Source of the DNA: Ophiodon elongatus
Lineage: Eukaryota > Chordata > Actinopteri > Perciformes > Hexagrammidae
Assembly: GCA_016806645.1 (NCBI GenBank)
Contig: JACSYO010002163.1
Location: forward strand, 124,001-188,000
Direction: 5' to 3'
Length of the DNA: 64,000 nucleotides
In this document: positions 48,001-58,274 of the stretch, one piece after another
How positions within the stretch are numbered: position 1 is the first letter of the stretch
How the letters are laid out: the number at the start of each line of letters is the position of its first letter
Notes under the pieces: generated by a model
What the model was told of the DNA's origin: nothing
The model's database searches: none
Seen by the model: only the letters and a program-made list of their open reading frames with translations
Position numbers and translations under genes: made by a program

Positions 48001-51000
48001 CAGTAGAGGACAACGCTGTTGAGTTTTGGCACATCTGGTTGTAAAAAAGATGATCAAAGACTCCTGACACTGTATGTGACATGGACTTATTCTTGTGCTG
48101 ATGGATTAGTTGTAAAAATGGCTCCAAGTTAGTCAAACCTCTACACATAGCAAAACCAAGAATGGAAGCGCAACATAAATGAAGTGCAGCATGTACTGGT
48201 CATGGCTGTTGCCAGTCATATAATGCTCATAAGAAAATAGGTAATGCATTTTCTTTGTTGCATAAATGACAAGCTAGTGCAAATAAGGAGTTAGGGTTTC
48301 TGCTTTTTTCTGTGGGTTATGAGATGCATAATAAACATTCCATCTCTAGTTCATTCTCATTAAGTAAGGCTTCCAAACCTGTTTAACTGAGTTAACTTGA
48401 AAGATTTTCAACTGCTTGTTCTATCAAAAAAGAAGAAAATCGTCATGTTAGCCCTTCTGTTACCTGTTAAAACATCTGAACAAGGCTATTAGGAGCTTAA
48501 AAGTGGAATATTCAAATGTGTACTTGCTATTGATTATCAGATGAATACAACATAACTGGATACATTTTTCTTTTGAGTATAAATCAGACCAACAAATGGC
48601 ACTAAAACCAAAATTCGAGTTTCTATCCCACATACATAATACAGGCATGTTCATGCACACTTCATAAAGAGGAAATATCCAGTTAGGTGAACTACATAGC
48701 ATGCAGATTATAAAACTAAATTTGTATTGTATCGCTGACTGGATGAAAAACATTTCTTTGAACAAAATAATTCCATCCATCATTACATTAAAATATCATT
48801 TCTTTCTGACAATGACAGAATTTAAACACCATTTTCTGAAGAGATATTTAATGGTCTCACTGTCACAGTTTGTTACATGTACTTTGTTGATGAAATACAT
48901 GCATATACTGTACTGTATATATAAGTTATTGTATTAGTTATTTCTTTAATTATTTCAGGGAATAATGTACTGTATCTTGCAAGTCAATTTAGTGGTTGCA
49001 CATCAAAGATGTGCAGTTGAATGAACAAAACTATTTAACTAATAAAAAAGCAATCAGATGCACCACAAATAACACCACCACAAAACCAACAAAACACAAA
49101 CCAATATCCACAGCAAAACCAAGAATCACAAAACATCAAACAAGACATCAAACTCTCCCTTCTGCCTCCTGTATCTCCCTCTACCTGTTCCTTGATGTTC
49201 TGCAGCTCATGCAACTCTCTCTGCACAAGCATCTGCTCCTTATCCCTGTGCAGCTTCAGCTCTATCCTTTCACGTTCCAGCTCCTCCTGTAGTCGCAGTT
49301 GCCGGAGTTTCTCCAGCTCCACGCGCTCCCTCTCCATCTGCAGAAGCTGCTCTTGCTGTCGATGCAGCCTCTCTGCCTCGGTTTCACCCTCCTTGTGTAT
49401 GGCACCTGGTGGGGGGAAGGGAGGAAGACCCCCTGGAATGGGTAAGCCACTATTAGGGACAGAGGGGCCGACTGGTGGTTGGGTGTAGCCATGAGTGTGT
49501 GAAGGAGTTGAGGGTGGGTAGGCATGGGCTGCTGGAGGAGGCTGTTGTGGCTGCTGAGCAGATGCCACTTGTTGCTGTTGTTGTTGTTGACTGTTTAGGT
49601 GGGCCTGGGACAGGTTTATTGGCTGCTGTTGTGGCTCCATTGGTATGACAACTGTTCCTTGTACCTCTGCTGATGAGGATGCACTTTTACCGAGGTAAAC
49701 TGGTTCATCCTGGACTGTAGAACTAGTACTTGTAATGGACACTGGGGCACCTGCTGGGCCTAAAGTTGTCGCTGCACCAGCTGAAGTTGCAGTGGTTGTT
49801 TGGAGAAGACCCGGTGCTGGGTAGCGGACTGGAGCTTGCCCAGTTAAAGGTAGTCTTGGGCTCATTGGTAGTCTGCTAAGACTGGATAGGGGCACAGGTG
49901 TCATGTTGGCAGAGGGGTATGGCCTGTAGACCCCCCTCAGTAATGGGCGAAGAACAGAGGCAGGCTGTGTTGTGATGGGAAGTGTAGAAGCAATGGGGGT
50001 CTGAATGGTGGAGTAGATCATCCCATCAGCGGACCTAATAGCAGCAGGGTACATTGCTCTGAGACTAGCCTGCCTGGCATTTATAAGGTTGGTTAGCGCT
50101 TGACTGTGAGAGATTGGCTTCCCATCTAGTCCAAAAAGGAGGTTTTGTCTAATGCCGAGACCTGCTGCAAGTCTGGCAGCCCCAGGCCCAGTTGCTCTCC
50201 CCAAATTACCAAACTGCATCAAGTCTGGGTTGCTTGAATATCGATCTATGGAATTGAGAGCTGCACACATCCGGCTGATCTCCCTGGCAGTTGTAGCACT
50301 GTACTGAGCTAAGTTAGCTTCTTGGAAGCCAGCAAGGTCCCGAGCAGAGTAGCCATAGTCTGAACTTATGTTAGACAAGGAATTATATCTCCTTATAGGC
50401 AGCGCTTGGGCTGTGATGTCTCCTCCATGCCGTAAATCTGTATAGGAGCCATACTGCATCCCAATAAATCCTCCATAACCCTGTTTCATTTCAGTTAGAT
50501 CCATGGCAAGTTCTCCTGTGCCTTGGAGGTTTGGTTCTAGTTTAGAATGGTAGGACTGTAGCCCAGCTTCAGCTAGGTTTGTATCAGACATTGAAGGCTG
50601 GAGCCTACCAGGGAAAGGTAATGTGTAGGCCTTACGTTCATCCATTGGATATTCATGATACCCTTCAGGTATTCTTTCTTGGTCAGACTCATAGGTGAGA
50701 GGTGGGGCAGATGGAGGCCTTATGCCCTCTTTCTCACCACCAACACAGCTTCCACCAAATGGAAGTCGGTAAACAACATCACAGCAAGCTGGTTGGTTTT
50801 CAGGTTTAATTTGGCCTCCTGTCAGGTCCATTGCATCCTGTCCCACTTCTACCTTCACAAGCTGAGTCATTGCCCTGGGCTGCTCTGGCCCTCCGTCCAT
50901 CTGTACTACCATGCTATGTGGTGATTTACCTCCTGATATCAAACCAGGAGGACTGGGCTTCCCTTTCAGCTCAACGGGACCAGTGCCATACAGCTCAGGG

Positions 51001-54000
51001 TTAATGACTGGTGATACAGCACTGACCACAGCTGAGGCAGCGCTAGTCTGACTGACTAGCAGGTCTTTTTTCAGTAAAGGTGAGATCTGGCCACTAATGC
51101 TGTACCTGGCCAAAGCAGATGCCTGTTGCTGCTGATGTTGCATATGATGGTGCTGCTGCAACTGGTGTTCAAGGAGCTGTTGTTGCTTCTGCAGCTTCTC
51201 TTGCTGTATTTGTAGCTCTCTCTGTTGGATACTGAGGTCTTCCAGTTTGGCATCAATTTTTGGTATTGTTGGGTCAGTTGGAGGTGAAATTGGTGGTTTG
51301 TTTTGGGAAAGACACATAGCCGAACCCATGCCCTGACCCAAATCCACTTGGTTTTGATGGGGATCACCATAGATTGTTGGCTGTTTGGGCTGGGTCATGA
51401 ACATGGAAGCAGCCACTGTGACACTCACAGTGGTTGGTGTGATGATCTCCTGGGTGTTCAGGTTCATAATCAGTGGTTGTACAATCGTTGAATGTCTGCT
51501 ACCCTCTGATCCACCATGGTATTTCCTGCTTTCAGTAGCCAAGGAGGTGAGATCCATTCCCTGGTCAGTCATGATAATAGGAGTTGGTTTGTTTGCTGTT
51601 CTGAGGTCCACAACACTTCCGCCTTGAATCATATGGCCCTGCTCTACCCTAGACGTACCTGGGACTGTAGATATTCGACAGAGGGAGATGTTGTCCATTG
51701 ACATGGACCCTCTGGTATAAGTGCAGGCTGTGGTGACCATACTTGTTCCCACATTTACTTTCTCCACTCTTTGTGTTCGGTAGAAGCTACGTGTAGGAGA
51801 CTGTTGGTAAGGTGGCGTGTCTGGAGGGCTGGCACATGGGGAGTAATTGTCAAATGTTGATTGGCGGCTAAATCGGGTAGGTGATGACAGGGGAGAAGTA
51901 GCAGTGTTGACTGTCATTGGCCTAGCTGGGCTTGGAGGTGGAGAGTATGGGACATCCTGGGAAGACTGCTGACGATAGAGCCTTGGGGAAACTGATCGAT
52001 GCGATGTTTGGGTTCCCTGAGCTGTCACTGGAGACGTAGGCCCAGAGATAGCTGACTCTGACATCCGCAATGCTGAACTAAAAGTCTGTGTGGAGAACTC
52101 AGCTGTATTCCTTCTGGAAGGTGAATGAGTAGGACTCTGTGGTGGTGGTGATGGAGAAAGGGGGGGACTTGTGCTCCTGTAATAAGTAGTATACTTTGGA
52201 GAGCGTGGCTCAATAATTCTCTCAGTGGACGATGTTGAGCTGTCTCGCACTTGGACATCCCTGGTCTCCCCTACCCTTCTGGTGATCACTTCTCTTTGAC
52301 TGTAGGCCTGGGTAATCTCTGCAATCTTGCTGCATACACTTGAGACTGTAGTTGAAGATGTGGCAGGGCTTGACGTGTGCCGGCCATATATACCAGGCTG
52401 GGTAGACGTCATTGTGGGGCTTGAACTAGTCTGAGAAATAGTTACTGCATCTCTGGCATACACTCCATAAGCTGCAATAGTGGTGGCAGCCACTGCTGGA
52501 GTTATTCCATTCTTTCCTGCTTGGCTTTTGATTCTGTCTTTGTGTCCATCTTTTGCAGAGAAGTGCTGTGTTACTCTGACATCAGGAATCCGTCCTCCAG
52601 TCTCAGCAAAGGAGACAGGAGCTGAGATCTGGGTGGGGCTGGTCCCTGGAGTGAGTAGAGCATTGCTCTGCTCTAGTAGCTTAGCAAAGGCTGAACCTGT
52701 GTCTAGGAGCTGTTTGTCTGAGCAGGAGGTCTCAATCTCAATCTCTACTTGCTCATCAGTGGCCTGCTGCATCTTGGTGATGTTCTGAGATGTTTGTCGG
52801 ATCTCCTCGTAAATATCTGTTTCTGTCTCTACTGCCTCATTATCAAAACCTGCTTGATCTTGTTCATATTCATATTCTTCATCATAACCTTGTCCATTAA
52901 CATCCTCCTCGTAGTACTGCCCCTGTCTTCCATGTTGCTGCTGTTGCTGCTGTTGTTTCTGAAGCACCTCTGCCTTCCTCATCATCTCCTCATAAACCTC
53001 CTCAGCGCTCTTCAGCGGTTTGGATGTTGAAGATGGTGCCGTGGTGGTTGTTGTAGTTGATGATTTCTCTATTGGCGAGTAGAGAGACATAAAGGTAGGC
53101 AGGTTGTATTCACTGCCTGACTTGTAAAGTTTGGACTCGTATCCCTCAGCCTCTGAGTCCAGACTCTGAGGGGAATATTCAGAAGCAGAAGAACGATGGA
53201 GCTCTTCCATTTCTGCAGCTTGTCTCAGCTCTTCGGTTGGAGAAGCATCTTCAATGGGTGAGAGATTGCTAGGTGGTGTCTTGGACCTCTCTCTGCGCCT
53301 CTGAGCTCTCAGCTCCTCCTTATCCCTCTTGGTCTTTCGTGCTGTGCTCCTTATTCTCTGTTGTTCCACCTCTCTCATCTTCTCCTGCTCTCTCAGAAGT
53401 TCTTCTTCCTCTCTCAGCTCATCCTCTTCTGAAGAGTCTTCAATGGTGGGAAGGAGAGGGCCATGGGAGCGGTGGCGTGCTTTCCTCTGTTGCTTGGCCT
53501 CTTCCAGCCTTTGCCTCCTGCTCGGGCTACTGTCACTGTCCTCCTCCATTGATGATATGGAAGTAGGTGACTGGCCTGAGCCATATGAGGATGAAGTGGC
53601 TGGCAGAGTGGAGGAGTAGTCACCTCGAGAACGCTCCTCGGGAGATCCTGTCAGGCTCTCCATCTCTAGCTCTGGTTCCCGATCAAGGCTCAAGTCATTT
53701 TCATTGCCCAGCTCCATGTCTCGGCTATAGCTGTTGGTGTTATTGAGTTCAATGGTTTTGAAACGCCTCAAGCCACCTTGTGATGCCATCACATCTTCCT
53801 CACCCTCCTCCACTGAGCCTTTATAGACATCGGTAGAGCTCTTAGTTTCCTCCTCAAAACTGCTGGAGTGGTGCTGAAGACGTCTTTTTTCTTTCCCTGA
53901 GTCTGAGATTATGTGTTTGTGGTGGTTTTTCTTGGGTTTCTGGTAGCCATATCCTTCATCTTCATCATCTTCCTCTTCCTCCATCTCTTCCTCCTCCTCC

Positions 54001-57000
54001 TCCTCCTCAACATCTTCATCAGCGCTCATCTCCAATATTTGTCTCCTCATGAACTCCTCATCTGTCATCTCTGTGGGCTCAGCCTCTTTTTCTTTCTTTT
54101 TCTTCTCCTTCTTCTCCTCCTTCACTTCCTTCCGTTTACCCTCCCAGTCTCCTCCGTCTTCTTCTTCCTCTATTATATCTTCTAGTTCCTCATCAGAGTC
54201 GTATGAATCTGGTGGGATTGACAAGGAGCGTGGGCGCTGCTTCCCTCTGTCATCCAAGTCTCTGTCTCTGTGCTTCCTCCCCCTTCTGTCCACCTTCTCT
54301 TCAGAAAGGCTCTTCTCCAGCAAAGGCCTCATGGAGCTTTCTAGCTTGGTGATTTCAGAAGGGCTTGGTGGGGAACCCCGCCCACAGATCCCCCTCTCAC
54401 TCAGTTTCATCTCCTCTTCTTGGATTAGACCTGTAATTTCACTGTGGGAGCTGGATATGCCATCAGAGGAGTAGCCGGTGTCACTGAGGCTCTGAGGGCT
54501 GCGTGACAAATCATGGGTGCTGTTGTTTTTTGTATCCTAAAGAGAGAAGAAGAAAGAAGAAAAAAAGAAAGAATTAGAGTTGGGGATACTAGGATGTTTT
54601 ATTTAAGTAATCATTTATGGCAAAGTGCGAAAATGTTTTGATTCTGGATGCATACAACTTAAACCCATATACTGTATATTTAGATTTAGATTTTTTTATA
54701 TAAAATGAATGGTTACTATCTAATTTTAATATTTATTAGGGGGTATTTAATAAAACGTGTTCAACACATTCAGGCTATGGTCTGATTTTATTAAGAAGTA
54801 AATCTCCAATAGTATAATAAATGATAGCATTATGACAAATCGCATACTTATTCAGTTATCTTTAAGGGGCTTATAGTTTATAGATTTGTAAACAATTTTG
54901 AGCCATTGATGGAAAGAGGTTATTCAAACTGTGTATTTTAGGAGTGAGACAATTTCAGATTTGTGATGATGAGCGATTGTGAAGTTAACATGACTGGAAC
55001 ATAAAAACTACTCAAAACTCATTCATCAATGGCTCTGCCTCAGATGTCTTTTAATAACATGCCAAATCACAATCTCGAAAGGACTAACCTGGTGAATGAA
55101 AGGCAGATGGAGGACAGAATACAAAATAGATAAAAAACAAACTATGGAAATGTTTTCTATAAAATCCCCTCTGATGGTTACAATACTTCAGAGGAGACTT
55201 TACTTTAAGTTCTCTGCACTTTAAATTCCAACAGCTCCATAGATGAGGAAGGTCTGCTCTGCCTTTGAAAAGGCCCACAGCAGCCAATCTTTATAAATAT
55301 TTCTGCAGGAGCAATAGCTGCCGCCGAGTAAGGAAAGGCATTATTTCACTCCCTCTGTGTTTCTCTCTCACTCTCAAGCCCCCTTCCCAAGGTAGTCCAC
55401 ACTGCCACTAGCAGCCTCAACATTCTGTGAGGAGGGAATCAATGACATGCTTCCCAAACAGCCATGGACATCCAACACTATAGGAGAAAGTAATTGGTTC
55501 AACTTACAATTTTAATTACCAGGCTCCATAGAAAATCTTAAGTAGGGTCATAACACAACTGTATTTTGTGACATAAAACACCCAGTTATTGTCAACTTCA
55601 CTTTGTTGAATAATAAAAGATAAACTTTTGTTTTATGATCACCAAACTGAATAGATATATAATTCACATGAAATTACAGGGCAATTTTTTATACATAGAG
55701 ACAATTTGTAGAGGAAGTGCGAGAAAAATAAAGAAGCTTTAACCAAGTACAAGAGTCGACTGATTAATTATGGAAGCCAGAAATGCTACGGAGAAATACA
55801 AAAACATGGGAACAAATATTTTCTTTTGTCAGAGAAGATAATTTAAACAGGGCATGGCAAAAAATGGACTGGGCAAATACAATAAATCTGGAAATGTGTT
55901 TCCTAAAATAGGGACGTAATTAAACCCCAAACCTTTCCATTCCATTGATAACACATGAAGGCTCTCCGTGTCACTAAACACCTTGAGGCATCCCACTTGT
56001 CACTGTAAATATGAATATGACCTTTCAATCTAAAAAACTGAGCAACTGTAACTGTAAATAAAGGAAACAAACAAAGTCATAAGGGCAGGAGCACATTGTA
56101 TTGCAACTGTGTTTTGCCTTCCATTTCAACTGAAGAGGGCAACAACTTTCAAGCATTTTATGGATCAGTGACCAGTTACAAAATTGTATTACTTTTTATA
56201 TGAGCATGCAGCATCTCAGAAATATGCAGGTGAAGATCTAAAATATTCATAAGAAAATAATGCGAGATTTGTGTTAAAAACATACACTTCAAAGAAGCTG
56301 GTACTTTCTTACTTACTGCATACCTTCGTAGTTTATAAGGAGAAAACAGAGTCCAGCAAGAACTCTTCAAAAGAGTTCTCACAACAAGTTTGGCTATGTG
56401 CTGTATTTACTCACTGTGTTGGGAGAAACAGTGTTATTTGGCCCACTTAATGCCAAACTAATGTAATCTCACAGATTTGTTTCAAGTGACCTTTATGATT
56501 CACTTGTGCTCATTTGTGAGCACAAGTCATCACCAATATGTCATAGAAGCTATATTCACAGTAGCATGAATGACCTCAAAATGCCACCTTCATTAATTTA
56601 CTTACATCTGGATTCTAAACACAGCAGTCAAAACCTTGAAGAAAATGTTGGAGGAAATCTAATGTGGAAACAGGCAGCTGGTCGTTGGCAGGATCCATGG
56701 GGTAAACACTTAATATCCATTTCCCAGGTGTGAGACAACACAACCTTCTGAAGTCCACTTCAGGTCACATTGTTCATTTATCACATGCATCACTTTTGTC
56801 TAAATCCTGGGTCTGATTCTGCTGAGGACAGCAATGTGGACTGTAATACTGAAATCAACCAATCTGGTGTTGCGTCTAGTTTTGAAGTACTGAGTCTGTG
56901 TTTTTCAGAGACCTGCAGTTCCTCCACCCTCCTACTTAGCCTTAGCCTAGTTTCAGACCTCTGAATTGTAGATCACATCTCTGATTTCAGCAATTCAAAC

Positions 57001-58274
57001 TGGTCATCGATGGCTGTTTCCACCGGTTGAAGAAACAACTGACCAGTCAGAGCTTAGTGGAATTAAGAATGGGGAATGTCGTCTTCCTAAAAAGGAAGTT
57101 ACTTTGCTGCATTCATGAAAAATAGCAAAGAAATATGGCAAGAAGCATGGATGAGAGTGACACAGCTGTTCAAGTCGACTTACAGAAATAATAACTATTA
57201 CTATCAACTATCAAATCAACATATTAAACTGCTCCTAGCTACTGCGAGCTCGGTGTCTGGGTCAACTAAAAATGACATCAGTGGAACAGATAACTTACAA
57301 CACTCACACTGCTTAGTTATGGGAAAACAAAACACCAACACGATGTCAGGCTGAATGAAAGAAGTGAAACAAGATGGCAATTCAGTTTGATAATCAAGCT
57401 AACCCAGCCTCTGTTTCACTAGCTTCAGTGACTCAGACAGTCTTTCTGAAAAGATGAAACGTTCCTGGGGTCTTTTCATATTTTAAGATGAATTGGAATC
57501 TCGTGCTATACTAAATGTGAAAACGCTGAAACAGCCATGCATCCTCACATAACTTAACATGCATACATGCTCTAAAAGTTAAAAAGGCCGCGCAACAATA
57601 GCCATGTTTGGTACATAGGCCTGTATGTTGCACTATGGTTCCCGCAGAATAATCATTGAAAAATCTGTTTATTTTTCACTTATTCATTTGGTTCACTTTT
57701 CTCAAGCCGTATTACCATTTTACCAGTAGTATCAACTTTTGGTCCTTTTCCATAGCTTAACATACAGAGTAGTATACCGGACTAAAGCAATGTTACAAAA
57801 AGAAATCAGACTTACATCATAGTGCCTGGACTTCTTGATTTCCTTGATGGGTGTGATCTGCTCTGCTTTCCTCTGGGAGGATTTGGTGTCTTTGGCAGTT
57901 TGATTCTCAGGCTCGGTTTTGGGTTTCTCCTCTGTGGGCTTTGGCTGTTTCTGGGTCTCTGTGGTTGATACTGGTGCCGTAGCTGGTGTCGTAGTCTTGG
58001 AGTCGGTCAGTTGTTTGGCAGCACTGGGCGCAAACTGTCCACTACCACCAGTTCCCGCCTGCGCTTTCTGCGTCTGGGGCTGGGCCGGCCTGGGCCCCTG
58101 CTGATTGGTGGGTTTGTGGAGAGGGCTTTGCTGACTGGCTGGCACCTGGTGACGGGGCGAGCCCATTAGCTGGTGCTTGGGAGACGGATGAGGAACAGGA
58201 AGTGGAGGCTCGTCGAGACCACCTCCGGACATCAGCCGCTGGGTCTGGCAGTTGAGACATAACCACTCCTTTTT
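30986..58274 (-). CDS. bsn: Bassoon, presynaptic active-zone scaffold; last 11 coding exons (N-terminus outside window)
   Basis: Exons in transcript order: 58274-57816, 54536-49185, 47811-47644, 47126-46870, 46363-45427, 41982-39474, 38579-38079, 35850-35501, 32757-32664, 31734-31603, 31026-30986 (TGA). All junctions are GT-AG and in phase: 10,800 nt, 3599 residues. Bassoon organises the cytomatrix where synaptic vesicles dock, binding Piccolo, CAST/ELKS, RIM-BP and dynein light chains. Seen in order: second half of a zinc finger (EWLCLNCQTQR); the GYSSDG segment; Ser/Glu-rich PBH blocks shared with Piccolo (SPIEDASPTEELRQAAEMEE, CCDVVYRLPFGG); a Gln/Glu coiled coil; two SVQTDDED-type repeats; the CAST-binding coiled coil (STKLRKQQAELEEEEKEIDA); SDSE-AYHLGQEETDWF; and the Bassoon tail SKILPGSAAEQAGKL...FGKKFSS. 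The tail and the absence of PDZ/C2 domains exclude Piccolo. Which teleost copy (bsna or bsnb) it is remains undetermined. Confidence 0.95.
31205..31590 (+). repeat. Degenerate tandem repeat, unit about 20-22 bp, in the last bsn intron
   Basis: Variants of GTCATTTTGTGTCTCTTTGTA recur about 16-18 times with drift in sequence and length. The array ends 12 bp from the splice donor of the penultimate bsn exon. Hydrophobic Leu/Val/Cys/Phe-rich open frames through it (31344-31719) are artefacts of the repeat. Confidence 0.85.
31603..31734 (-). CDS. bsn: bsn penultimate exon: SKILPGSAAEQAGKL
   Basis: 132 nt, phase 1/1. GSKAAPRPGGIGSAAAGQPG then MLSKILPGSAAEQAGKLGE matches the Bassoon C-terminal signature (KILPGGAAEQAGKL in mammals). 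This is the relic of a PDZ-like stretch that is complete in Piccolo. A degenerate tandem repeat begins next to its donor. Confidence 0.93.
31735..32663 (-). other. bsn intron, no further gene seen
   Basis: Spans the last three small exons' upstream intron. AT-rich with several short chance frames (31855-32231). Confidence 0.5.
32664..32757 (-). CDS. bsn: bsn small exon AKMDTPPVTAIG...
   Basis: 94 nt, phase 0 to 1, encoding AKMDTPPVTAIGAKAAPVMA and TKAAQPPLTGIG. Acceptor tctctgcag, donor g|gtacag. It is supported by phase compatibility with both neighbours. Confidence 0.82.
32758..35500 (-). other. bsn intron
   Basis: 2.7 kb of AT-rich DNA with a short TA run (33211-33229) and a purine-rich patch (34690-34860). 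No coding potential is recognised. Confidence 0.5.
35501..35850 (-). CDS. bsn: bsn exon: Gly/Gln/Pro-rich tail with a Gly-Met repeat
   Basis: 350 nt, phase 1 to 0. Low-complexity GSSRSGSSTRAQGPVGG ... QQQPPAQGQ, a perfect Met-Gly dipeptide repeat (35601-35635), then QGQAKPGQMGPAGGPMGQAR. The mammalian counterpart is Gln/Pro/Gly-rich with a long poly-Gln; here the Met-Gly array sits in the equivalent place. Acceptor catccag, donor atg|gtgagt. Confidence 0.9.
35851..38078 (-). other. bsn intron with LINE remnant
   Basis: 2.2-kb intron. Its main content is a plus-strand retrotransposon fragment (about 36780-37570); the flanks are AT-rich. Confidence 0.5.
36780..37570 (+). mobile_element. Degenerate non-LTR retrotransposon (LINE) fragment and 3' tail
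   Basis: At 36848-36907 one frame reads DMICGVPQGSVLMPLCFSRF, the reverse-transcriptase block normally CGVPQGSVLGPLLF; just upstream ALAWLKSCLV resembles the WLKSYLSxR block, with a stop and frameshifts. Downstream (about 37400-37570) are CTAAGGACAGAGGGGGTTGC, ATGCTGTACAGAT and a TTGACTTGACTTGACTT tail, typical of a widespread teleost repeat. The catalytic YxDD region is missing, so the copy is dead. Confidence 0.7.
38079..38579 (-). CDS. bsn: bsn exon: AYHLGQEETDWF and basic Ser/His-rich region
   Basis: 501 nt, phase 1/1; its first two bases complete the Ala codon of SDSE-AYHLGQ. AYHLGQEETDWFEKPR, then HTYHDYDEPPEEDLWPQDE, match the corresponding Bassoon segment closely and not Piccolo. The rest is rich in Ser, Arg, His and Gly (intrinsically disordered). 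Acceptor gtttccaaag, donor g|gtaaat. Confidence 0.95.
38580..39473 (-). other. bsn intron
   Basis: 0.9-kb intron with a purine-rich stretch near its 3' splice side and a GACAGACAGACA patch (39261-39283). No gene seen. Confidence 0.55.
39474..41982 (-). CDS. bsn: bsn exon: CAST-binding coiled coil, PY-rich and YGQYT-repeat region
   Basis: 2509 nt, phase 0 to phase 1. It starts LAALQQSSLLRKVKRTLPSP after a pure CT acceptor tract. In order: coiled coil (STKLRKQQAELEEEEKEIDA; binding site for CAST/ELKS in mammals), DYMSDSELNNLRL, a Pro/Gln/Tyr-rich block, PRQTSLADLEHKMPTNYETI, a Tyr/Gly/Ser/Thr repeat (about 40620-40900) that I do not recall from mammalian Bassoon, NIPRNYMMIDDVSELT, KRSKHRKLGSMEQKISKFSP, SEEESPLSPLRR and SSHSLPDVQDHIRDL. 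Confidence 0.95.
41983..42068 (+). repeat. GA/GGGA microsatellite at the bsn CAST-exon acceptor
   Basis: Plus-strand GA repeat (41986-42017) then GGGA units. Read on the minus strand it is (TC)n ending CTCTCCAG, that is, the acceptor polypyrimidine tract itself. Confidence 0.9.
42069..45426 (-). other. bsn intron with purine-rich block and a LINE C-terminal scrap
   Basis: The first 600 bases (plus-strand view) are strikingly purine-rich, i.e. pyrimidine-rich in the transcript. The rest is AT-rich. A retroelement scrap lies at 43940-44043. Confidence 0.5.
43940..44043 (+). mobile_element. Possible LINE reverse-transcriptase C-terminal scrap
   Basis: The frame reads SDWNKLPEEVRLAESVLLFK, resembling the WNxLPxxxRxxxSxxxFK block near the C-terminus of many fish LINE ORF2 proteins. 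Nothing else of the element is recognisable. Confidence 0.4.
45427..46363 (-). CDS. bsn: bsn exon: second SVQTD motif and SP-rich region
   Basis: 937 nt. It opens YMMRHRTRRRGRSVDCSVQT and continues with EQPVRRRRSRFSRHAESSGT, AVQTIREMSCQTE, a KVEIVHYISGPERT block, KSPQVLYSPVSPVSPHRLLE and RSMSDPKSLSP, all recognisable Bassoon landmarks in the expected order. Acceptor cgtcaacag, donor cag|gtaaag. Confidence 0.95.
46364..46869 (-). other. bsn intron with CA/CT-rich segment
   Basis: 506-nt intron. Plus-strand CACACACACTCACACACACACT (46837-46860) is adjacent to the donor of the exon ending at 46870; CT-rich DNA lies at 46748-46765. Confidence 0.7.
46870..47126 (-). CDS. bsn: bsn exon with first SVQTDDED motif
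   Basis: 257 nt, phase 0 start and phase 2 end. It reads LDANGQPLPPYIGSQ ... MTRLSRDSLDGDG ... RRIVDSSVQTDDEDGEE, matching the Bassoon stretch with RRIADSSVQTDDEDGE. Donor gtagag is followed within 10 nt by a GT-rich tract. Confidence 0.93.
47127..49184 (-). other. Two bsn introns (47127-47643 and 47812-49184)
   Basis: AT-rich introns flanking the 168-nt coiled-coil exon. The open frames at 47603-48148 and 48460-48783 are read-throughs or chance. Confidence 0.5.
47644..47811 (-). CDS. bsn: bsn exon: Gln-rich coiled coil
   Basis: 56 codons, phase 0/0. VLQQQQHEREKQLVLQREQL continues the coiled coil from the giant exon; the corresponding stretch in Bassoon and Piccolo is LQREQLAQQ...LEQIQQLQQQL. 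Acceptor ttttttag, donor cag|gtgagg. Confidence 0.93.
49185..54536 (-). CDS. bsn: bsn giant exon, 1784 codons
   Basis: A single 5352-nt exon, phase 0 at both ends (acceptor ctctttag, donor cag|gtagag). This size is characteristic of the giant central exon of Bassoon and Piccolo. It begins DTKNNSTHDLSRSPQSLSDT and includes an acidic Glu/Asp run (about 53960-54015), LRRFKTIELN, HGPLLPTIEDSSEEDELREE, a short poly-Gln (about 52930-52955), (S/G)TQT motifs of the dynein light chain-binding type (FSTQT, QGTQT), SMSDTNLAEAG, the conserved CCDVVYRLPFGGSC block, and finishes in a Glu/Arg/Leu coiled coil. Antisense open frames opposite it are shadows. Confidence 0.96.
54537..57815 (-). other. bsn intron between the zinc-finger linker exon and the giant exon
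   Basis: 3.3 kb of AT-rich sequence. I see no splice-compatible extra exon and no mobile element I can name. Confidence 0.5.
57816..58274 (-). CDS. bsn: bsn exon: end of zinc finger and Pro/Gln/Thr-rich linker
   Basis: 153 codons, phase 0 at both ends (acceptor gtgtttcag, donor gat|gtaagt). It opens with KKEWLCLNCQ, the last Cys pair of the Bassoon/Piccolo FYVE-like zinc finger. The preceding Cys residues must be on the next exon upstream, not found up to 64000. The linker is rich in Pro, Gln and Lys and ends KEIKKSRHYD. Confidence 0.92.

Noticed and set aside
53273..54474. Several plus-strand Ser/Phe/Leu-rich frames
   Set aside because: They are antisense shadows of the Glu/Arg-rich giant bsn exon.
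30986..58274. Minus-strand gene as Piccolo (pclo) instead of Bassoon
   Set aside because: The giant exon shares blocks with both, but the AYHLGQEETDWF exon continues with Bassoon-type HTYHDYDEPPEEDLW, and the gene ends in AAEQAGKL...FGKKFSS with no PDZ or C2 coding exons.
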